From positions 2,976,001 to 3,040,000 of the forward strand of contig CBDFJV010000007.1 of the NCBI GenBank assembly GCA_965248605.1: a stretch of 64,000 nt of DNA. The letters are read 5' to 3'. The notes below the pieces were generated by a model. It searched no databases. It was not told the DNA's origin and saw nothing but the letters and a program-made list of their open reading frames with translations. The translations under genes and the position numbers were made by a program. Shown here piece by piece: positions 26,136-34,773 of this stretch (position 1 is the first letter of the stretch; each line of letters starts with the position of its first letter). The stretch is from CAUZJF01 sp965248605. Its GTDB lineage: Bacteria; Chloroflexota; Dehalococcoidia; Lucifugimonadales; CAUZJF01.

Positions 26136-27839
26136 CCCGAATCCACCGAAGGACACCGATGGACGGCGTGAGGGCAGCGGAAGGGGGTGGGTGAGGGAGC
26201 TACAGGGGGGATGGCCTGGGGTCTTGGGGTAGATGGGAGGCCGGCGGCCGGTCTTCAGTCGCCGCACAGGGCCCCTAAGGCCCTATGCGGGAGTTGCGAT
26301 GCGCGGGAAGGCGAGAGGATACGCAGCAGGGGACTCTCGCGACCGGGGTGGCGCGAGATTGCGGGGACGTTGGGTCAGTTGCAGGCTGGCTGTCAGGCCG
26401 GGAACGGAATGGCTTGCAGCCGGGCCAAGGCGCGACTGAACTGGGTTTCCCAAGGCCAGCGCCGGGGGAGATGCAAAGTGAGGCGGCGCGCCGAGCGGGT
26501 GATCCGTCCCACCAGAGCGAAGACCCGCCGCCTGAGGGTCTTGGTGATCACGGTCCGCTCGCCCAGACCAATCCGCGCCGTCCAGCGGGCCAGGTTATGC
26601 GCCATCACCTGGACCGCCAGCCAGGCGCCGTTGGCGGCGAAGCGCGCCGACGGCATGTGGTTCAGCCCGACGCCGTACTTGAGGTCGCGTATGGCGTTCT
26701 CGACCTCGGCGTGGCGGCGATGATCGGCCTCCAGTTCCAGCGTCTCCCCATCGCGGTCGGTGATGAAGGCGTGATAGCTGTATCTGGCGAAGAGGGCGAG
26801 CTGGGAACCGGGCGTCGGCTTCACCCGCCGGACAATGAGCCGCACCGGCGCGGCGTCCGGCTTGGTCTGGAACGGGGTGTAAGTCGTCTCGGCGACATCG
26901 GCGGCGCCGTCCGTCCAGTAGGGAATGGGAGTCCAGTCCTCCTGTGGTATCGCCTCGATCAGGTCCCGCAGGCTGGCGCGCTGGCGGATGGTGATAGAGA
27001 AGCGGACATCCATTTCCCGGCAGGCGGCAACGACAGTGTGGGCGTAGAAGCCGCTGTCGGCCCGCACCGTGAGTTGTCCCCTGGCCCCGCCGTAGCGCAC
27101 CCGCCCCACCGTCTCACGCAGGAAGTGGGCGGCGCCACGGGCGGTGTTGGCCCGGCCCTCGCGCAGCCGGGACATCAGCACCTCGCCGGTGCCGGCGGCA
27201 ATGGCCAGCAGCGGGTGATAGCCGCGGGCGCCGGTATAGCCGTGGTGGCGCGCTCCCTCCTTGGCCAGTCCATAGGTCTCGCAGATGGTCGAGTCCAGGT
27301 CGATGGTCAGGGGCGAGTCGCCGGGTCCGGCCCCAGCGGCCCAGGCCCGGGCCAACAACTGGCGGCTCACGCGGTCGAGTTGACGGACATGCCCCCACCG
27401 GAAGCTGCGCAGGAAGGTCCCCAGGGTGGATGGCGCCTTGACCACGCAGCCTAGAACACCGACCGTCCCACCAGCGCGCAGCGCATCGGCGTCGTCGATG
27501 CAGTCGCCGCCTGCCAGCGCGGAAGCGACCAGCGTCAGCATCTTGTCCCCAGTGTTCGCCCGTCCCGGCGCTCCGCCGAGGTCAAGGTGATGGTCGACGA
27601 GTTCCCGCAGGCCCAGGTGCCGGGCTAGGGTGGCCGTCAGGAGCAGGCCGGCATTGGCCACCAGACGATGGTCGTCAAAGACGATGCGGATACGGTCGGG
27701 TTTGTTCTGTGGCAGCATCTATTGGGTGCTCCTTGTTTCCGGGCGGGTTTCTGTTCCAAAACCATTATCCCAGATTCAGAGGAGCACCCGCTGGCTTCTT
27801 CAAGGGCTGTCCCCAAGGCCGTCCTTCGGTGGATTCGGG
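26136..27839. mobile_element. IS1380-family insertion sequence, copy 2
   Basis: Same orientation and length as copy 1, exactly 10784 bp downstream. Terminal repeats are perfect (CCCGAATCCACCGAAGGAC). Flanks are CTTAG (26131-26135) and TTTAG (27840-27844), a target duplication with one difference. The left flank is the stop codon region of the sialidase C gene. Confidence 0.9.
26393..27718 (-). CDS. IS1380-family transposase (copy 2)
   Basis: 441 residues, identical to the copy 1 transposase except Thr instead of Pro in the N-terminal GLLL(P/T)ATL segment. All acidic catalytic residues are retained. The near identity implies recent transposition or gene conversion. Confidence 0.92.
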   Translation of the reverse strand: MLPQNKPDRIRIVFDDHRLVANAGLLLTATLARHLGLRELVDHHLDLGGAPGRANTGDKMLTLVASALAGGDCIDDADALRAGGTVGVLGCVVKAPSTLGTFLRSFRWGHVRQLDRVSRQLLARAWAAGAGPGDSPLTIDLDSTICETYGLAKEGARHHGYTGARGYHPLLAIAAGTGEVLMSRLREGRANTARGAAHFLRETVGRVRYGGARGQLTVRADSGFYAHTVVAACREMDVRFSITIRQRASLRDLIEAIPQEDWTPIPYWTDGAADVAETTYTPFQTKPDAAPVRLIVRRVKPTPGSQLALFARYSYHAFITDRDGETLELEADHRRHAEVENAIRDLKYGVGLNHMPSARFAANGAWLAVQVMAHNLARWTARIGLGERTVITKTLRRRVFALVGRITRSARRLTLHLPRRWPWETQFSRALARLQAIPFPA

Positions 27840-27860
27840 TTTAGTACCAGTTCGGGGCGC

Positions 27861-27921
27861 CCTCACCTCCCCGAGAGTCTCGGGATCTCCGACAATCCTC
27901 TCCCGCAGAGAGAGGAGGTAG
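27861..27921. repeat. CTCCCCGAG ... GGAGGTAG palindromic repeat
   Basis: CCTCACCTCCCCGAGAG, TCGGGATCTCCGACAATCC and GAGAGAGGAGGTAG match the repeats at 40251-40315 and 40474-40535. It lies between IS1380 copy 2 and the 3' end of the enolase-superfamily gene. Confidence 0.7.
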
Positions 27922-27925
27922 AGCC

Positions 27926-28978
27926 CTACAGCATGGTCTCGTTGAGCCGGACGCCGAAGCCTGGCCGGTCGGGAGGCGTCAGGTGACCATCCACCGTTGT
28001 TGGTTCCTCCAACCACAGCTCGTCTCTCGGCGGCACCCACCTCTCCGGGTGCGTCTCGGCGAGATCATCGCAGTCCGTTGCCGCGATGAAGTGCAGTCCC
28101 CAAATCTCTCCGCCGCGATGCGGCACTACCGTCACCCCATACTCCTTGGCCAGGTCCAGGATCCGGAGTCCTTCAGTTATGCCGCCGCACCACGTGAGGT
28201 CCGGCTGCCAGATGTCGAGAGCCCCGACCTTGGCGGCCGCCGCGAAGCCGAAGCGGGTGAACTCGTGCTCGCCTCCGGCCAGGTTGATCGGTTTGATCCT
28301 CGGCCGGAGGGCCGCCTGTTCGTCGACAAGGTCCGGCGTCAGGACGTCCTCGAACCAGTAGAGGTCGTACTCCGCAAGCGCTTCGGCCATTCGCAGAGTC
28401 GCAGCCGTGTCCCAGCTCATGTAGCAGTCGGTCATGATGAGGGCGTCGTCCCCGAAGGTCTCACGAGACCGCCTCGCCGATGCTACGGTCTTCGCCACGT
28501 CTTCATCGGAGCCTCCGCGGCCGGGTGGGAACTTGTTGGCCGTGTAGCCCATGTCTAGGTAGCGCTCCATCTCGTTTCCGGACGCGTAGGCCCTGACCTT
28601 CGGTTTCTTGAGCCCGCCCAGCAGCTCATAGACCGGAACGCCTCGGGCCTTGCCGAGCAGGTCCCAGAGCGCCAGGTCGACGCCGCTTAACGCCATCACC
28701 GCGAGACCCTTCCGCCCGTAGGGAAGCGACTGCTGGTACAGGATGTCCCAAGTCTCGCGGATGTCGCCGGTTGTCTCGACAGTGCGCCCGACCAGGAGCT
28801 CTCGCAGGTGCTGATTGACCACCAGGCATCCCGGGTCGCCTCCTCCGCCGTACCCCAGCCCCACCGCACCGTTGTCGGCCTCGACGCGCACGACGATCTG
28901 CCAGAAGTGCGACTGCCACGCCCCTGGGGGTATCTGGGACCATTTTGGGTATATGGCTTTCACATCGGTGATTCTCAT
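27926..28978 (-). CDS. Mandelate racemase/muconate lactonizing (enolase superfamily) enzyme, sugar-acid dehydratase-like
   Basis: 350 residues. An N-terminal capping domain is followed by a TIM barrel with metal ligands D in MTDCYMSWD, E in YWFEDVLTPD and E in AGGEHEFTRFG. A His in VVPHRGGEIWG would complete the catalytic dyad. The pattern is closest to acid-sugar dehydratases such as L-rhamnonate dehydratase. GGAGAA lies upstream of the ATG. It probably turns an aldonic acid into a 2-keto-3-deoxy sugar acid, in line with the neighbouring glycan genes and aldo/keto reductase. Confidence 0.88.
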   Translation of the reverse strand: MRITDVKAIYPKWSQIPPGAWQSHFWQIVVRVEADNGAVGLGYGGGGDPGCLVVNQHLRELLVGRTVETTGDIRETWDILYQQSLPYGRKGLAVMALSGVDLALWDLLGKARGVPVYELLGGLKKPKVRAYASGNEMERYLDMGYTANKFPPGRGGSDEDVAKTVASARRSRETFGDDALIMTDCYMSWDTAATLRMAEALAEYDLYWFEDVLTPDLVDEQAALRPRIKPINLAGGEHEFTRFGFAAAAKVGALDIWQPDLTWCGGITEGLRILDLAKEYGVTVVPHRGGEIWGLHFIAATDCDDLAETHPERWVPPRDELWLEEPTTVDGHLTPPDRPGFGVRLNETML

Positions 28979-29065
28979 TGTGTTCTCCAGTACTCGCTCG
29001 TCGGCGCGTAGACGTGTGGCTGTTTGGTACGGGCGGGAACTAGGCGGCGAACTTTCGGTTCAGGG

Positions 29066-29097
29066 TTCCTGGATCCCGGCTCTCGCCGGAATGACGG
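29066..29097. repeat. CCTGGATCCCGGCTCTCGCCGG intergenic repeat
   Basis: A short repeat of the CCTGGATTCCCGC-type seen between genes in many bacteria, with a small inverted repeat. It lies between the aldo/keto reductase stop and the enolase-superfamily gene start. Confidence 0.45.
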
Positions 29098-29104
29098 AAT
29101 GGCT

Positions 29105-30049
29105 TCAGGCATATTCGTCTACGTCGCCGAACAGGTCGACGAGACGCCGGCTGTCTCTGTCGGGAAGCATCGGGTCCTCCAGGGCGGCGGCGTTGGCTTC
29201 CAGGTGCGCGATGCTGGCGGTGCCGCTCAGGACGGTCGACACCGCCGGATGGTCGGCCGCAAACTTGTACCCCGCGCTGACGACAGAGTCCACCGCGTCG
29301 TGGACCAGCCAGTCCAGCGGCCGCTTGGCGGGAAGGCTATCGGCGGCGAGGTACCCGGCTTTTTTCCACTCGGCGATAGTCTCTTCCAGCATTATCGGGT
29401 CGGGCAGGCGGATGCGCACGGCGGCCATGTTGATCACGCCAACATCGTGCTCGAGCGCGAGGGGGAGGGCCTCTCGGGCCGCGAGCTGGTTCAGGATTCC
29501 GTACTTAAGCTCGACAACGTCCCACAGCTCCGGGTGTTGACTCACGGCCATCGTTGCGACCTGATGGCTTGTGTCCAGCGGGAAGCGCTCGCTGAAGCCG
29601 ATGTAGCGGACGACGCCCTCCTCGTGCAGTCGGCGTAGTTCCGGGACGTATCGCTCGACGACCTGATCGTAGTGTTGTGGCAAGACGCCGTGGAGCATCA
29701 GGACGTCCAGATAGTCGGTCCGAAGTCGGCGCAGGCTTCGCTCGGCGGACTCGCGGAGCTCGCCTGGGTCTTCGGCCCAACGGTCGTCTCTGTCGTAGCT
29801 CCACTTCGTAACCAAGACATAGGACTCCCTCGGTACACTGACCAGCGCCTCGCCTAAGGCCTCCTCCGTGTCGGCGTAGAGCGCGGACGTGTCGAACAAG
29901 TTCACCCCAAGGTCCACGCAGCGCTGTACCAGGGCGTGTTGCTGCTCTCTGGAGTGGCCCAGCATCTGGCCCATTCGCCGCGCTCCACCGGTCCCCAGCC
30001 CCAGGAGCGAGACTCTCAGCCCGGTCCTTCCCAGTGTCCTGTAGTTCAT
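29105..30049 (-). CDS. Aldo/keto reductase
   Basis: 314 residues, (alpha/beta)8 NADP-dependent oxidoreductase. LGRTGLRVSLLGLGTGG is the family N-terminus. Catalytic tetrad residues are D and Y in FDTSALYADTEEALGEAL, K in VLVTKWSY and H in LMLHGVLP. The resemblance is to sugar (L-fucose/galactose) dehydrogenase-like members. It lies upstream of the dehydratase gene on the same strand (gap 126 bases), so the two could act in sequence in sugar oxidation and dehydration. Confidence 0.88.
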   Translation of the reverse strand: MNYRTLGRTGLRVSLLGLGTGGARRMGQMLGHSREQQHALVQRCVDLGVNLFDTSALYADTEEALGEALVSVPRESYVLVTKWSYDRDDRWAEDPGELRESAERSLRRLRTDYLDVLMLHGVLPQHYDQVVERYVPELRRLHEEGVVRYIGFSERFPLDTSHQVATMAVSQHPELWDVVELKYGILNQLAAREALPLALEHDVGVINMAAVRIRLPDPIMLEETIAEWKKAGYLAADSLPAKRPLDWLVHDAVDSVVSAGYKFAADHPAVSTVLSGTASIAHLEANAAALEDPMLPDRDSRRLVDLFGDVDEYA

Positions 30050-30168
30050 CGGATGCTTTCGGAGTGGACGATCTCATCAGTCTGCCCGTCAAGAGGTCCG
30101 GCCAAGAGTATAGCCGTGCGTTCAATGGAACGCAGCCTCGCCGAGCCTATCAAAAGAGCGGTGGCGCC

Positions 30169-30252
30169 TTGACCATCGCTCAGCTATTCAGATTCAGAGA
30201 ACAGAAGATCAGCGAGATACTTCTGGTCTTTGACAGCAGGGCGTTCTCTTAA
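30169..30252 (+). pseudogene. C-terminal fragment of a SnoaL-like (NTF2-fold) gene
   Basis: The last 27 codons (LTIAQLFRFREQKISEILLV, then FDSRAFS) match the C-terminal strand pair of SnoaL/NTF2-like proteins, typically FRF(R/D)xGKIxExxxxFD. No 5' part is present. The TAA stop directly abuts the left end of IS1380 copy 3. Confidence 0.5.
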
Positions 30253-31970
30253 CCCGAATCCACCGACGGACAGGGATGGACGACGTGAGGACAGCGGAAG
30301 GGGGTGAGGGAGTTACAGGCGTGATGATCCGGGCTCGAATTTGGGTAGACGGGAGGTTGGCGGGCGGTCTGCAGGCGCTTTTGGGGGCACCGATGGCGGC
30401 CTACAGTGGCTGTGGCGAGCCAGATGGCGGGATAGGACACGGCAAGAGGCGCTCGCGGACTGGGCTGGCGCGAGTTTGCGGTGACGTTGGGTTGGCTGGT
30501 GGGTCAGTGGCGGACGGGCTCCGTCAGGCTGGGAGTGGAATGGCTCGCAGTCGGGCCAGGGCGCGGCTGAACTGCTCCTCCCAGGGCCAGCGCCGGGGAA
30601 GCTGCAGGGTCAATCGGCGTGCCGAGCGGGTGATCCGTCCGGCCAAGGCAAAGACCCGTCGTCTGAGGGTCTTGGTGGTCACGATCTGCTGACCCAGGCC
30701 GATGCGGGCTGTCCAGCGGGCCAGGTTGTGCGCCATCACCTGTACCGCCAGCCAGGCGCCGTTGGCGGCGAAACGGCCCGAGGGGAGATGGTTCAGCCCC
30801 ACGCCGTACTTGAGGTCGCGTATCGCATTCTCGATCTCGGCGTGACGGCGATGATCGGCCTCCAGTTCCAGCGTCTCCCCGTCCCGGTCGGTGATGAAGC
30901 CGTGATAGCTGTAGGTGGCGAAGAGAGCCAGTTGAGAACAGGGCGCCGGCTTCACCCGCCGGACGATGAGCCGTACCGGCGCGGCGTCCGCCTCGGCCTG
31001 GAACGGGGTGTAGGTGGTCTCGGCCACATCGGCGGCGCCGTCCATCCAGTAAGGAATCGGCGTCCAGGCATCTTCGGGTATCGCCTCGATGAGATTCCGC
31101 AGGCGGGCGCGCTGGCGGATGGCGATGGAGAAGCGGACATCCATCCGGCGGCAGACGGCGACCACGGCGTGGGTATAGAAGCCGCTGTCGGCCCGCACCG
31201 TGAGTTGGCCCCTGGCTCCGCAGTAGCGCACCCGCCCCACCGTTTCACGCAGGAAGTGGGCAGCGCCGCGGGCGGTGTTAGCCCGGCCCTCGCGCAGGCG
31301 GGCCATCAGCACGTCGCCGGTGCCGGCGGCGACGGCCAGCAGCGGGTGATAGCCCCGCGCACCGGTGTAGCCGTGGTGGCGGGCGCCCTCCTTGGCCAGT
31401 CCGTAGGTCTCGCAGATCGTCGAATCAAGGTCGATGGTGAATGGTGCGTCGCCGGGTCCGGCACCGGCCTTCCAGACCCGGGCCAGCAACTCGCGGCTCA
31501 CCCGGTCCAGTTGGCGGACATGGCCCCACCTGAAGCTGCGCAGGAAGGTGCCCAGGGTGGAGGGAGCCTTAGCCGTGAAACCGAGCACGCGGGCGGTCCC
31601 GCCGGCGCGCAGCACATCGGCGTCGTCGATGCAATCTCCGCCGGCTAGGGCGGAGGCCACCAGGGTCATCATCTTGTCGCCGGTGTTCGCCCGGCCCGGC
31701 GCGCCGCCGAGGTCGAGGTGCTTCCGGAGGAGTTGGGGCAGGCCAAGGCGCAGGGCGAGGGTGGCGGGAAGGATCAGCCCGGCATTGGCCACCAGGCGGT
31801 GGTCGTCGAAGGCGATTTGGATGCGGTCGGGGTGGTTACGTGGTAGCATCTATCGGGTGCTCCTTTTCTGGGACCGGTTTTCTGTTTCAAAACCATTATC
31901 CCAGATTCAGAGGCGCACCCTTTTGTTTCTTCAGCAGGCCTCCTACACGCCGTCCTTCGGTGGATTAGGG
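30253..31970. mobile_element. IS1380-family insertion sequence, copy 3 (diverged)
   Basis: Same family and orientation as copies 1 and 2 but clearly diverged. Terminal repeats are imperfect (CCCGAATCCACCGACGGAC left; GTCCTTCGGTGGATTAGGG right). Flanks CTTAA and TTTAC share only a TTA core. It is an older insertion that cut the 5' end off the gene to its right. Confidence 0.85.
30524..31849 (-). CDS. IS1380-family transposase (copy 3)
   Basis: 441 residues, full length, with the same acidic catalytic segments (TIDLDSTICETYG, TVRADSGFY, HAEIENAIRDLKYG). Many scattered substitutions relative to copies 1 and 2 indicate a related but older lineage. The frame is still open. Confidence 0.9.
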   Translation of the reverse strand: MLPRNHPDRIQIAFDDHRLVANAGLILPATLALRLGLPQLLRKHLDLGGAPGRANTGDKMMTLVASALAGGDCIDDADVLRAGGTARVLGFTAKAPSTLGTFLRSFRWGHVRQLDRVSRELLARVWKAGAGPGDAPFTIDLDSTICETYGLAKEGARHHGYTGARGYHPLLAVAAGTGDVLMARLREGRANTARGAAHFLRETVGRVRYCGARGQLTVRADSGFYTHAVVAVCRRMDVRFSIAIRQRARLRNLIEAIPEDAWTPIPYWMDGAADVAETTYTPFQAEADAAPVRLIVRRVKPAPCSQLALFATYSYHGFITDRDGETLELEADHRRHAEIENAIRDLKYGVGLNHLPSGRFAANGAWLAVQVMAHNLARWTARIGLGQQIVTTKTLRRRVFALAGRITRSARRLTLQLPRRWPWEEQFSRALARLRAIPLPA

Positions 31971-33035
31971 TTTACCTTGGCCGCGCCAGACGGAAATAGC
32001 AAAGTAATACCGGCCATAAGCTGTGGAGTTGAAAGGAATCCGGACCATACCTCTCGATGCTGGCAGATACGATTCGAGGTGGAGACGAACAACACTGCAA
32101 GCTCACAGGAATACATGCTGACCGCTTCTAGCACCGCTATCACCAGCGTGCGGACTGGCTCTTTGATGGTTTCTCGATACCCTCGTTGGGAGCGGGACGC
32201 GATTACCTTTGCCGAGACTAACTTGACGTCCACCGGTCAAACCATCGCGTCGGTCGTGACGCAGGACGATGGGAGGCCTGTCGTCGAAACCGTAATGTTC
32301 ACCACGGCCTTCCCGACCAGCGGTACCCAGACGAAAACCGGCACCAGCTGCGGAGTGACGGACCACGGAGACTATGTCTCTCGGTGCTGGGAGACTCCTA
32401 TCGACGCCGCGAGAGGGGCAACGACGAGTACCAAGCGGTACTCGGTAGAAGCTTTCAGCCCAGACATTCGATCCACAGCAGAAGGGGTTCTGAGCGTCGT
32501 TGAATTGGAGAACCGGTCCGACGCCACTCTGGACTCCTCCGAGCCGATCACCGTCCTTGGGACCGTGGAGCAAATCATTTTCGGCAACGGAGTCGAACAG
32601 GGTATCCAGAAAGAGCTGCGAATCGCCATGACTTGGAGGGGACTGCCCTCTGAGGGCGCTAATATCGCCAGCGCCGACCTGACGTTATACGTGGCGAATG
32701 ACCAAATGGAACCGAACGATTCTTGGAAAGTAAGCTTCGCCAGGGCGCTCACTCTACCACCTGTCGAGGTGCAGATCTCATGGGCCATGCAACCGATTAC
32801 CGCCCCACCTGCCAGTGTTGTGGTCTTCGGAAAACCCGAAACAGGCACGTTCGTTACGTTTGACGTAAAGGAACTTGTGCAGGAAGCCGTGGATGCAGGG
32901 ACCCCTCGGGTCTCAATGGTTATCTCCGTAGAAAAGATCAATGTGGGCGACACCGGTTTGGATTCGGTCGGTTTCAGGAGCAGGGACGTCGGCGACCGGA
33001 AACTGAGACCGCGCTTGCTTATCCAATACTACTGA
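31971..33035 (+). pseudogene. DNRLRE-like protein, 5' end removed by IS1380 copy 3
   Basis: About 354 codons remain. The N-terminal two thirds look like repeated extracellular beta-sandwich segments with Cys pairs (SCGVERNPDHTSRCW and SCGVTDHGDYVSRCW are an internal duplication). The C-terminal part (ADLTLYVANDQ ... VTFDVKELVQEAVDAG ... RPRLLIQYY) matches DNRLRE/CBM96-like carbohydrate-binding domains. The reading frame continues upstream into the IS without a stop, giving a chimeric frame from 31434. A TTG at 31977 might still start translation. The original signal peptide would have been lost. Confidence 0.65.
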
Positions 33036-33101
33036 ATCTGATCTTCGCGTACCTGTGCTAACATCACCCGACCGTGTCTGGTCAAAAGCGTAGGAGGGTC
33101 C

Positions 33102-33857
33102 ATGTCGTCTGAACAGGAACCGGGCCGCGCGATGGTCGTGATGGCCCACGCCGACGATGCCGAGTTCGGCTGCTCCGGCACCGTTGCCGGCTGGTGTCAC
33201 AATGGCTGGGACGTCGTCTACGTCCTTTGCACCGACGGTAGCAAGGGCAGCAGCGACCCCACGGCGACCCCACAGCAGTTGTCTGAAACCCGGAGGCGGG
33301 AACAGGTCGCGGCAAGCAAAGTTTTGGGACTCAAGGACGTCGTTTTCCTGGGCTACGAGGACAGCAAGCTTCAGCCGACGCTCGAGCTCCGCAGAGATAT
33401 CTCGAGAGAGATCAGGCGCCACAAGCCGGACATCCTCATCTGCATGTACCCGATGCGTAACCTCAACGGGGACTGGGGTGTTGGGCATCCAGACCATATG
33501 GCTTCGGGTGAAGCAGCGATGTCCGCAGTGTATCCGACCGCTCGGGACCACTTGACTTTCCCGGAACTGCTCGAAGAGGGACTGGAGCCCCACAAGGTGG
33601 CTGAGGTGTGGATTGTCGGGCACCCAGAGCCGGACCACTCAGTCGACGTGACGGACCACATCGATACGTCCATCGCGGCGTTGACCGAACACACCTCACA
33701 GCTCGGGTCGTGGGGTGTGGACCAGGTATCGACGTTCTATCGCAAGTGGCGTAGAGACCGTGGCGTCGGCAAGGGCATGCAATACGCCGAGGAGTTCAAG
33801 CGTATCGTCGTCGACCGCTTCGGCCGGGACGAAGACGAGGAGGACGAGTCGAGCTAG
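33102..33857 (+). CDS. PIG-L family deacetylase (LmbE-like)
   Basis: 251 residues. MVVMAHADDAEFGCSG gives the zinc motif A-H-x-D-D (H16, D18, D19), and GVGHPDHMASGEA the second zinc-binding H-P-D-H. The family removes N-acetyl groups from GlcNAc-type or related small substrates. Length and motif order are normal. AGGAGG lies a few bases upstream of the ATG. The acidic C-terminus (GRDEDEEDESS) is unusual but probably disordered. Confidence 0.9.
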   Translation: MSSEQEPGRAMVVMAHADDAEFGCSGTVAGWCHNGWDVVYVLCTDGSKGSSDPTATPQQLSETRRREQVAASKVLGLKDVVFLGYEDSKLQPTLELRRDISREIRRHKPDILICMYPMRNLNGDWGVGHPDHMASGEAAMSAVYPTARDHLTFPELLEEGLEPHKVAEVWIVGHPEPDHSVDVTDHIDTSIAALTEHTSQLGSWGVDQVSTFYRKWRRDRGVGKGMQYAEEFKRIVVDRFGRDEDEEDESS

Positions 33858-33988
33858 CCTCCAGCTTGTTCAGGCTCTCCCTGGAAGAGGCGTTGTCACA
33901 TAGGCGCCACCAGAGATACAATCGAGGCGAGTGCAGCTTCCGTGGTTGTACCGAAGCACAGGGCACATGAGACTACCGGAGGGAAGTG

Positions 33989-34659
33989 ATGGCGGGTCGG
34001 GAATCGATGCTCGTGGTGGAAAAAGGTATACCGAGCGTTCAAGCTATCCCGTTGGACCAGCCTGTTTTCATGGTCGGCGCTTCGACCAGCGCCGATGTCT
34101 TTGCGACAACCCATTCATCTCGCGCCTTCACGCTCAGATCGTTCAGGAGGGCGAGCGGTTCCGCATCAGGGACCTGGACAGTAGGAACGGGACGTACGTC
34201 AACGGGAACCGCATCTCCGGTGAGGGGCACATCCTGCGGAGTGGGGACCGGATCGAACTAGCCGAAGGCCAGGTGGTGTTGAAGTTCCGGACGCGCGGCA
34301 CGACGCTCACGCTTCAATCTCCCGCTGGCGCAGACGGGAGCCTCCTCGTCGACGGGAAATCGCGGGAGGTCTGGGTCGAGGGTACCGCGCTTGAGACACC
34401 CCTCTCTCGAAAGGAGTTCGACGTTCTGAACCTCCTCTACGAAAAAAGGGGAGAGGCGTGTAGCAAAGACGATATCGCGACGGTCGGCTGGCCTGAGCGT
34501 AACGGCGGAGACGTCGGTGACCAGGAGATCGAGCAGTCGATTCGACGTATCCGGCTCCGCGTGGAGCCCGACCCCTCCAACCCCAAGTATATCGTCACAG
34601 TCCGGGGTTTCGGGTACAAGCTGGCGCAGAACGCACGCCGAGAACAGCCCACTTCCTAG
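33989..34659 (+). pseudogene. FHA-domain/winged-helix (OmpR-type) regulator, frameshifted
   Basis: The N-terminal part MAGRESMLVVEKGIPSVQAI through PVFMVGASTSADVF begins an FHA domain. After a shift near 34100 it continues in another frame with DNPFISRLHAQIV and DLDSRNGTYVNGNRI, the core phosphothreonine-binding motifs. A C-terminal winged helix follows (LSRKEFDVLNLLYEKRGE ... YIVTVRGFGYKL). FHA plus a Trans_reg_C domain suggests a transcription factor controlled by Ser/Thr phosphorylation. GGAGGG precedes ATG 33989. One base is missing as read. Confidence 0.7.
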
Positions 34660-34696
34660 ACGGGCCCTTAGTCCGGGGCTTTGGTCGTCTTGCTCG

Positions 34697-34725
34697 CCGT
34701 GGTTCGACAGGCTCACCACGAACGG
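34697..34725. repeat. CGTGGTTCGACAGGCTCACCACG repeat
   Basis: Imperfect palindrome with CGTGGT/ACCACG arms. It shares TCGACAGGCTCA with the copies at 1-64 and 39009-39083. It lies in the gap between convergent genes. Confidence 0.65.
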
Positions 34726-34773
34726 ATCCTAATAACGTGCCGCCCGTTCCGAGCTGTGGTTCGGGTGCCGCAG

